From positions 1 through 28,704 of the forward strand of contig JAJDTN010000188.1 of NCBI GenBank assembly GCA_022827165.1: a DNA stretch of 28,704 nt, in the 5' to 3' direction. Of this stretch, positions 23,667-28,704 are shown one piece after another; the first letter of the stretch is position 1; every line of letters begins with the position of its first letter. A program made the translations under genes and the position numbers. The notes beneath the pieces are model-generated. The model saw only the letters and a program-made list of their open reading frames with translations, was not told where the DNA came from and did not search any database. The DNA is from Candidatus Latescibacterota bacterium (GTDB lineage Bacteria; Latescibacterota; UBA2968; UBA8231).

Positions 23667-23669
23667 CTT
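23641..23669 (+). promoter_or_regulatory. sigma70-type promoter of the rplM-frr operon
   Basis: TTGACA (perfect -35) at 23641-23646 and TAGCTT at 23664-23669 are 17 nt apart. Transcription would start near 23676. The -10 box contains the stop codon of the upstream DedA gene. The predicted leader to the L13 start is about 69 nt. This excludes the ATG at 23673 as a start on this transcript, because it lies before the predicted +1. Confidence 0.75.
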
Positions 23670-23744
23670 CACATGTTCCTTTCGAATTGCCGCGAGGAGT
23701 CGTCGCGTCTCGAATGCTGGGCTTCTCCAAAGGTGGACCCGGAG

Positions 23745-24179
23745 TTGACGACACGGACCTATTCCCCGAAAGGGGCCGAGATCGAGAACCGCTGGTACCT
23801 GGTCGATGCCGAGGGCAAGACCCTCGGCCGGCTGGCGACCCGGATCGCCCATTACCTGCGCGGTAAGCACAAGCCCGCCTATACGCCTCACCACGATATG
23901 GGAGACCACATCGTGGTCATCAACGCCGAGAAGATCCGCGTCACGGGGAACAAGGCCGAGCAGAAGGTCTACTACCGGCACACCGGCTATCCCGGCGGCA
24001 TCCGCACCACCAGCTTCGCCCAGATGATGGAGAAGCACCCGGAGCGGATTCTGCGCACGGCGGTCAGGGGGATGCTGCCCCGCACGCCCCTCGGCCGTAG
24101 CATGTTCAAGAAGCTCAGGGTCTACGTCGGCGGCGAGCACGGCCACAGGGCCCAGCAACCCGAAGTGCTCGATCTCTAG
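23745..24179 (+). CDS. rplM: 50S ribosomal protein L13
   Basis: The 144-residue protein is L13, an early-assembly large-subunit protein. [80 protein letters not shown] and QQPEVLDL are all family hallmarks. I choose TTG 23745 as start: the N-terminus then matches the E. coli length, AAAGGTGG lies 8 nt upstream, and the upstream ATG is not in the predicted mRNA. GTG 23733 is an alternative. It begins the L13-S9-S2-EF-Ts-RRF operon. Confidence 0.95.
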   Translation: MTTRTYSPKGAEIENRWYLVDAEGKTLGRLATRIAHYLRGKHKPAYTPHHDMGDHIVVINAEKIRVTGNKAEQKVYYRHTGYPGGIRTTSFAQMMEKHPERILRTAVRGMLPRTPLGRSMFKKLRVYVGGEHGHRAQQPEVLDL

Positions 24180-24200
24180 GACGGAGCGCGTCTAGGAGTC

Positions 24201-24596
24201 ATGGCAGAGGAACACAGGTTCGAAGCGACAGGGCGCCGCAAGACTTCCGTGGCAAGAGTGCGGTTGCGCCCCGGGTCCGGACAGATCCTGATCAACGGCC
24301 GCCGCGTCGAGGACTACCTTCGGCGCGACGCTCTCGAGATGATCATGGTCCAGCCCTTGCAGGTTACGGAATCGCGGGACAAGTTCGACATCCACATCAG
24401 CAGCCAGGGCGGCGGCCTGCGTGGTCAGGCAGGCGCCATGTCTCTCGGAATCGCCCGTGCCCTGGTGGCGTACGATCCTACCATGCGGACGACGCTGAAG
24501 AGGGCCGGCTTCCTGACTCGCGACCCCCGCGAGAAGGAACGCAAGAAGTACGGGCTCGCCGGCGCCCGAAAGCGCTTCCAGTTCTCCAAGAGATAG
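24201..24596 (+). CDS. rpsI: 30S ribosomal protein S9
   Basis: The 131-residue protein is S9, whose C-terminal tail reaches the P-site tRNA. It starts with the conserved FEATGRRKTSVARVRL and contains GSGQILINGR, QGGGLRGQAGAMSLGIARAL and RAGFLTRDPREKERKKYGL. It ends in the basic tail GARKRFQFSKR, with the invariant terminal SKR. ATG 24201 follows AGGAG closely (24194-24198), and a second GGAG lies farther upstream. It follows L13 by 21 nt, the usual rplM-rpsI pair. Confidence 0.97.
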   Translation: MAEEHRFEATGRRKTSVARVRLRPGSGQILINGRRVEDYLRRDALEMIMVQPLQVTESRDKFDIHISSQGGGLRGQAGAMSLGIARALVAYDPTMRTTLKRAGFLTRDPREKERKKYGLAGARKRFQFSKR

Positions 24597-24633
24597 GCAC
24601 GCGGCAGGCGAGCCGGGTGGAAGCCTCAACCAG

Positions 24634-24653
24634 CTCCTCAGGAGACGACTCCT
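24634..24653 (+). promoter_or_regulatory. Shine-Dalgarno of rpsB flanked by two complementary CTCCT repeats
   Basis: AGGAG at 24640-24644, the ribosome site 11 nt before the rpsB ATG, is flanked by CTCCT at 24634-24638 and at 24649-24653. It can pair perfectly with the downstream copy, giving a 5-bp stem with an ACGA loop, and would pair with the upstream copy only as a strained 2-nt loop. A hidden ribosome site could allow feedback by S2, as known for E. coli rpsB leaders, but that is inference here. Confidence 0.4.
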
Positions 24654-24655
24654 CA

Positions 24656-25414
24656 ATGACAGAAGTGAGCCTCCGCGATCTGCTCGAGGCGGGCACCCAT
24701 TTCGGCCACCAGACCCGCCGCTGGGATCCGAAGATGAAGCCTTTCATCTTCACCGAGCGGAACGGCATCCATATCGTCGATCTCAACAAGACGCTAAAGC
24801 GCCTTCAGGAGGCCACCGACGCCGTGCGCCGCACGGCGCAGCAGGGTCGGGCGGTGCTCTTCGTCGGCACCAAGAAGCAGGCCGTGGACGTCATCCGGTC
24901 CGAGGCCGAGCGCTGCGGCATGTTCTTCGTCACCGAGCGCTGGCTCGGCGGCATGCTGACCAACTGGCAGACGATCCGGCAGAATATCCGGCACCTCGAC
25001 CACCTCGACCGCATCGCCAACGACGGCACCTACGAGAAGCTCAAGAAGAAAGAGGTTCTGCTTCTGGAGAAGGAGCGGACCCGGATGGTCAGGACCCTGG
25101 AAGGGATCCGCAAGATGAACGGCATTCCGGGGCTCATCTACATCATCGACATCCGCAAGGAGCGGCTGGCCATGGCCGAGGCGCGCAAGCTCGGCATCCC
25201 CTCCGTGGCGATCGTCGACACCAACTGCGATCCCGAGGCGGTGACCTACCCGGTGCCCGGGAACGACGATGCCATCCGTTCGATCGAGTTGATCACGCGC
25301 GCCGTGGCGGACGCTGTCATCGAGGGGAGCGCCGCCGCCGACAAGGGCCGGGGGGCCCGTACCGAAGAAGACGAGCCGGCCGCCGCGCCCGTCGAAGCCG
25401 CCACCTCCGCCTGA
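24656..25414 (+). CDS. rpsB: 30S ribosomal protein S2
   Basis: The 252-residue protein is S2. MTEVSLRDLLEAGTHFGHQTRRWDPKMK is the family start, with FGHQ and W. YTERNGIHIVDLNKT, VLFVGTKKQA, RWLGGMLTNWQTI and LPGLIYIIDIRKE-type NGIPGLIYIIDIRKE follow. The CDPEAVTYPVPGNDDAIRSI segment is invariant. The acidic, alanine-rich tail from about residue 225 is lineage-specific. ATG 24656 matches the family start; a GTG at 24617 would add 13 residues not present in homologues. Its upstream ribosome site is flanked by repeats (annotated separately). tsf follows after 38 nt. Confidence 0.97.
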   Translation: MTEVSLRDLLEAGTHFGHQTRRWDPKMKPFIFTERNGIHIVDLNKTLKRLQEATDAVRRTAQQGRAVLFVGTKKQAVDVIRSEAERCGMFFVTERWLGGMLTNWQTIRQNIRHLDHLDRIANDGTYEKLKKKEVLLLEKERTRMVRTLEGIRKMNGIPGLIYIIDIRKERLAMAEARKLGIPSVAIVDTNCDPEAVTYPVPGNDDAIRSIELITRAVADAVIEGSAAADKGRGARTEEDEPAAAPVEAATSA

Positions 25415-25452
25415 GGGGCGTCCGGAGACCTGGAAGGGAGGCAGGAATAACC

Positions 25453-26052
<600 letters not shown>

Positions 26053-26085
26053 GTCCGGAGCCTGCCGTCGACAGCGCCAGATGAC

Positions 26086-26646
26086 ATGCTAGAAGAGATC
26101 TTCGACGAGGTTCGGAAGGCGATGGAAAACGCCATCGCCGCCCTGTTGCGGGATCTCGGCGGCATCCGCACGGGGCGCGCCACCGTCTCCCTCCTGGACG
26201 GGATCCGGATCGACTACTACGGAACGCCCACACCCCTGAACCAGCTCGCCTCCATCAGCGCTCCGGAGCCGCGCCTGCTCACGATCCGGCCCTACGAGCA
26301 GAGCCTTATCGATCCCGTGGAGAAGGCGATTCGCGCCGAGGCCTCCCTGGGCCTCAATCCCAGCAACGACGGCCAGATCATCCGCCTGCCGATCCCCGAA
26401 CTGACCGAGGAGCGCCGGATCCAGTTGACCCGGGTCGCCCGAAACCGCGCCGAGGAGGGGCGGGTGGCCGTACGACACGCCCGTCGGGACGGTCTGGACC
26501 TGATCGACGAGGCCAGGAAAGAGGGGGAGATCTCGGAGGACGAGGCGCGGCAGGGCCAGACCCGGATCCAGGCCCTGACCGACGACTTCGTCAAGAAGGT
26601 GGACGAGACCATCACGAACAAAGAGACGGAGATCATGGAGGTCTGA
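26086..26646 (+). CDS. frr: ribosome recycling factor
   Basis: The 186-residue protein is the ribosome recycling factor, which splits post-termination ribosomes with EF-G. IRTGRATVSLLDGIRIDYYGTPTPLNQLAS is the family core. LGLNPSNDGQIIRLPIPELTEERR and ARVAVRHARRDGLD-like VAVRHARRD follow. ISEDEARQGQTRIQALTD and an acidic-basic tail complete it. Only 33 nt separate it from tsf, with no pyrH between. No good ribosome site is visible before ATG 26086. An intrinsic terminator follows 26 nt after the stop and closes the operon. Confidence 0.97.
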   Translation: MLEEIFDEVRKAMENAIAALLRDLGGIRTGRATVSLLDGIRIDYYGTPTPLNQLASISAPEPRLLTIRPYEQSLIDPVEKAIRAEASLGLNPSNDGQIIRLPIPELTEERRIQLTRVARNRAEEGRVAVRHARRDGLDLIDEARKEGEISEDEARQGQTRIQALTDDFVKKVDETITNKETEIMEV

Positions 26647-26672
26647 GGCAGCATTGGTCCTCGGCGGTCACC

Positions 26673-26704
26673 GGGCGATGCGGCACCGCCGCGTCGCCCT
26701 TTTT
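26673..26704 (+). terminator. intrinsic terminator of the rplM-frr operon
   Basis: GGGCGATGCGG (26673-26683) and CCGCGTCGCCC (26689-26699) form an 11-bp stem with one T-G wobble and a CACCG loop, directly followed by TTTTT (26700-26704). It starts 26 nt after the frr stop. Confidence 0.92.
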
Positions 26705-26857
26705 GCGCCCCACGGCGAGGACTGAAGGCTTTGGGAGAAGCTCGCGCGACTGACTGATGAACGGGACCAGGGACAGCCGGCGGATGGGTGAAGCTCAGGA
26801 CGGAAGCAGCCACTGCGCGCTCCCGGGGTTCTCGAGAGCTGCAGCCGGGAAGGCCAG
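26705..26857 (+). other. 153-nt non-coding stretch with RNA-like sequence motifs upstream of the UbiA-family gene
   Basis: No gene is supported between the terminator and the next start. The stretch contains GGTGAA, CAGG, CGGAAGC and GCAGCCACTG in close order (about 26786-26816). These resemble pieces of the SRP RNA domain IV and of the cobalamin-riboswitch core, but neither family fits: the SRP loop lacks the residues between its tetraloop and AGCA, and the stretch is too short for a full cobalamin riboswitch. A GGGAAGG ribosome site ends it. No good sigma70 promoter was found. Confidence 0.3.
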
Positions 26858-27748
26858 GTGGCCGTGATCGCCCCGCTTCTGCGGTCCACGAGGCCCCGGC
26901 AGTGGGTGAAGAACCTGTTCGTTCTCGCCGCTCTCGTGTTCTCCGGGCACCTCCTCGATGCCGACTTCGCGCTCACCGCCCTGGCGGCGGCCGCGGCCTT
27001 CCTGCTCAGCAGCGCCTCCGTGTACCTGATCAACGACGTGGCGGACGCGCATCGGGACCGCCTGCATCCGCAGAAGGCCCGGCGCCCCGTGGCCAGCGGC
27101 GCTCTCTCCCCCCGGGTGGCCGTTTCGGCGGCGACGGTGCTCCTGGTGGGGAGCCTCGCCGGGTCCTGGTTCCTGCAGCCGGCTTTCACCGCCGTCCTCG
27201 CCTTCTACGCGGCCCTCAACCTCGCCTACTCCCTCGGGCTCAAGGACGCCTTCCTGGTGGACATTCTGATAGTGGCCGCCGGGTTCTTCCTCCGGGCCAT
27301 GGGCGGCGCCGTGGCCATCGACGTGGGCATCTCCACCTGGTTCATCCTCTGCACCTGCACCCTCACCCTGTTCCTGGCCGCCGCCAAACGACGCGGCGAG
27401 CTCGACCTGTTGCGGGAGGAGGCGGCCGGGCATCGGCCGGCCCTGGCGGCGTACGAGATCCCCTTCCTGGATCAGGTCATTGGGGTGCTGGCGTCAGCGA
27501 CCATCGTCTGCTACGCCTTGTACGCCACCGGCGTTGGCGAGGGGGGCCTATCCGCCGGTCATCGGATGGAATGGACGATCCCCCTGGTGCTCTACGGGGT
27601 GCTGCGTTACCTCTATCTCGTTCACCGCAGCGAGGCCGGAGGTGACCCGACGGCCCTGTTGTGGCGCGACCGGCCCCTGCAGCTCGCCTTGGCCCTGTGG
27701 GCGGGGCTCAGCCTGGCCCTGCTGTATGCAGTGGAACCGGCCTTATGA
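26858..27748 (+). CDS. UbiA-family prenyltransferase, decaprenyl-phosphate phosphoribosyltransferase-like
   Basis: The 296-residue protein has eight or nine predicted membrane helices and the two aspartate-rich UbiA motifs: NDVADAHRD (near residue 65) and YSLGLKDAFLVDI (near 124). The N-terminal LRSTRPRQWVKNLFV and the KARRPVASGAL segment match the branch that includes decaprenyl-phosphate phosphoribosyltransferases, which attach phosphoribose to polyprenyl phosphate. Nothing else here belongs to arabinan synthesis, so the substrate is uncertain. Substrates could be other polyprenyl or quinone precursors. GTG 26858 follows GGGAAGG with a short gap. The next gene is a cyclopropane-fatty-acid synthase, which suggests membrane-lipid work, but the two genes have separate promoters. 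Confidence 0.82.
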   Translation: MAVIAPLLRSTRPRQWVKNLFVLAALVFSGHLLDADFALTALAAAAAFLLSSASVYLINDVADAHRDRLHPQKARRPVASGALSPRVAVSAATVLLVGSLAGSWFLQPAFTAVLAFYAALNLAYSLGLKDAFLVDILIVAAGFFLRAMGGAVAIDVGISTWFILCTCTLTLFLAAAKRRGELDLLREEAAGHRPALAAYEIPFLDQVIGVLASATIVCYALYATGVGEGGLSAGHRMEWTIPLVLYGVLRYLYLVHRSEAGGDPTALLWRDRPLQLALALWAGLSLALLYAVEPAL

Positions 27749-27764
27749 AGGCCGCCGGGAACCC

Positions 27765-27793
27765 TTGACGGCCGGTCCACGGCTCGTCAGAAT
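27765..27793 (+). promoter_or_regulatory. probable sigma70-type promoter of the cyclopropane-fatty-acid synthase gene
   Basis: TTGACG at 27765-27770 and CAGAAT at 27788-27793 are 17 nt apart. The predicted start is near 27800, giving a leader of about 77 nt. The leader holds a GGCCGG/CCGGCC dyad near 27801-27820, without a T-run. The -10 matches four of six consensus bases, so this is moderate. Confidence 0.5.
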
Positions 27794-27876
27794 CAGGTGG
27801 CCGGGCGCGGGACCGGCCCGTTCCGCGCCTCACACGACGTTGCCGTATGTCGGCCGCCAGGTGCGCCGTTTCCGCC

Positions 27877-28704
27877 ATGAATCCTGACGATCCCAACGAT
27901 CAGTCCTCTCCCGGACAGACCTGGGCCGAGCCGAGGCCCCTCCTCTCACGCCTCAATCCTCGCCGAGTCGTCATCGGTCGGCTGCGCAGCGTCGATGTCG
28001 GCGTCGACGGCAAGCGGGACTGGGATCTGCACGTGCACGATGACCGGTTCTACGGCCGGTTGCTGCGGGCGGGCTCATTGGCCATGGGCGAGAGCTACAT
28101 GGACGGCTGGTGGGACTGCCGCCGCCTCGACGAGATGATCCATCGGATCCTGCGGGGCGATCTGAAGGAGAGCGCCATCGGCTGGTCCCGGGTCGGTGCC
28201 AGCCTGCGGGCCTCCTTCGTCAACCTGCAGAGCGTCTCCCGCGCCTTCCAGGTCGGGCAGCGCCACTACGACATCGGTGAGGACCTGTTCCGGCGCATGC
28301 TCGACCAACGCATGGTCTACAGTTGTGCCTACTGGAACGAGGCCGATGACCTCGACGCCGCCCAGGAGGCCAAGCTCGATCTAATCTGCCGGAAGCTCGG
28401 TCTGCAGCCGGGCATGAAGGTGCTCGACATCGGCTGCGGTTGGGGGGGGACGCTGCAGTATGCCGCCCAGCGCTACGGCGTCGAAGGCGTGGGCGTCACC
28501 ATCTCACGGGACCAGGCGGAGCACGCGCGCCGGCGGTGCGGCGATCTGCCGATCGAGATCCGGCTCCAGGACTATCGGGAGTTGCAGGAGCCCTTCGATC
28601 GCATCCTGTCCGTGGGCATGTTCGAGCACGTGGGGGTGAGGAACTACCGGGTCTTCATGCAGGTCGTGCGCCGCTGTCTCGACGCGGACGGGCTGTTTCT
28701 GCTG
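27877..28704 (+). CDS. cfa: cyclopropane-fatty-acyl-phospholipid synthase, 5' part
   Basis: The first 276 codons are open and the gene runs off the right edge. The protein matches E. coli Cfa: a lipid-binding N-terminal domain with ESYMDGWWDCRRLDEMIHRIL, then HYDIGEDLFRRMLDQRMVYSCAYW. The SAM-dependent methyltransferase core has VLDIGCGWGGTLQYAA, VGVTISRDQAEHARRR, LQDYRELQEPFDRILSVGMFEHVG. The last motif is catalytic in the family. The enzyme adds a methylene group from S-adenosylmethionine to unsaturated phospholipid chains, usually under stress. ATG 27877 is chosen because the frame is open from there and its start resembles homologues; no clear ribosome site is seen. The C-terminus, with its bicarbonate-binding residues, lies beyond the window. 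Confidence 0.95.
   Translation, partial: MNPDDPNDQSSPGQTWAEPRPLLSRLNPRRVVIGRLRSVDVGVDGKRDWDLHVHDDRFYGRLLRAGSLAMGESYMDGWWDCRRLDEMIHRILRGDLKESAIGWSRVGASLRASFVNLQSVSRAFQVGQRHYDIGEDLFRRMLDQRMVYSCAYWNEADDLDAAQEAKLDLICRKLGLQPGMKVLDIGCGWGGTLQYAAQRYGVEGVGVTISRDQAEHARRRCGDLPIEIRLQDYRELQEPFDRILSVGMFEHVGVRNYRVFMQVVRRCLDADGLFLL

Noticed and set aside
23673..23744. Longer N-terminus of ribosomal protein L13 from ATG 23673
   Set aside because: The ATG lies upstream of the predicted transcription start, and the extra residues have no counterpart in L13 proteins.
26770..26830. SRP (4.5S) RNA gene
   Set aside because: GGTGAA, CAGG and CGGAAG resemble SRP domain IV, but the GGAA tetraloop is not followed by the required paired residues and AGCA, and no closing 5'-3' stem was found.

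Overview
The window is a GC-rich (about 70 % by eye), gene-dense bacterial chromosome segment with 27 recognisable genes. Almost all are housekeeping or near-housekeeping genes packed into operons with 1-4 nt overlaps and frequent TTG/GTG starts. Several promoters fit the ordinary TTGACa/TAnnnT sigma70 pattern. This argues against Bacteroidetes-type promoters, but the sequence alone does not fix a phylum. The gene content and frequent fusions (RNase HII-YraN, IspD-IspF, EcfA-EcfA) would suit a high-GC, poorly sampled Gram-negative lineage such as a Krumholzibacteriota/Eisenbacteria- or Gemmatimonadota-like group. That placement is inference only. No mobile element, CRISPR array, tRNA or rRNA was seen.

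Layout. 1-2.5 kb: the 3' end of an Lgt-like gene, an Old Yellow Enzyme-family oxidoreductase and a PIG-L/LmbE-type deacetylase (+). 2.5-4.2 kb: ilvD on the minus strand with a strong promoter and a possible short coupled upstream ORF. 4.4-4.8 kb: a small DUF2231 membrane protein, tail-to-tail with rpiA. 4.8-7.6 kb: a minus-strand, translationally chained operon of a secreted CBM9-like protein, a secreted FGE-like protein, a GNAT acetyltransferase and RpiA. 7.7-14.1 kb: a plus-strand operon hrcA-grpE-dnaJ-mrp-(mini NuoB-like)-prmA-rsmE-aroQ, without dnaK. 14.2-14.8 kb: a divergently transcribed unknown membrane protein. 14.9-16.05 kb: an RNase HII-YraN fusion.

16.07-19.08 kb: minus-strand fused double EcfA ATPase and pyrC, overlapping by ATGA. 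19.2-20.8 kb: an alpha/beta-hydrolase-fold lipoprotein candidate lacking the nucleophilic serine, and a family 2 glycosyltransferase. 20.8-23.7 kb: queA, an IspDF fusion and a DedA-family membrane protein. 23.7-26.7 kb: the translation operon rplM-rpsI-rpsB-tsf-frr, with pyrH absent from its usual place, closed by a textbook intrinsic terminator. 26.7-28.7 kb: a 153-nt non-coding stretch with RNA-like motifs, a UbiA-family prenyltransferase, and the 5' part of a cyclopropane-fatty-acyl-phospholipid synthase that runs off the window.

The most unusual items are a free-standing 131-residue NuoB-like protein with all four cluster-N2 cysteine positions, coupled by TGATG to an Mrp/Ind1-type Fe-S ATPase; the RNase HII-YraN fusion; the single-chain EcfA pair with a degenerate switch histidine and no EcfT/EcfS nearby; and the chained secreted pair of a coiled-coil-interrupted CBM9 protein and a cysteine-less FGE-like protein.
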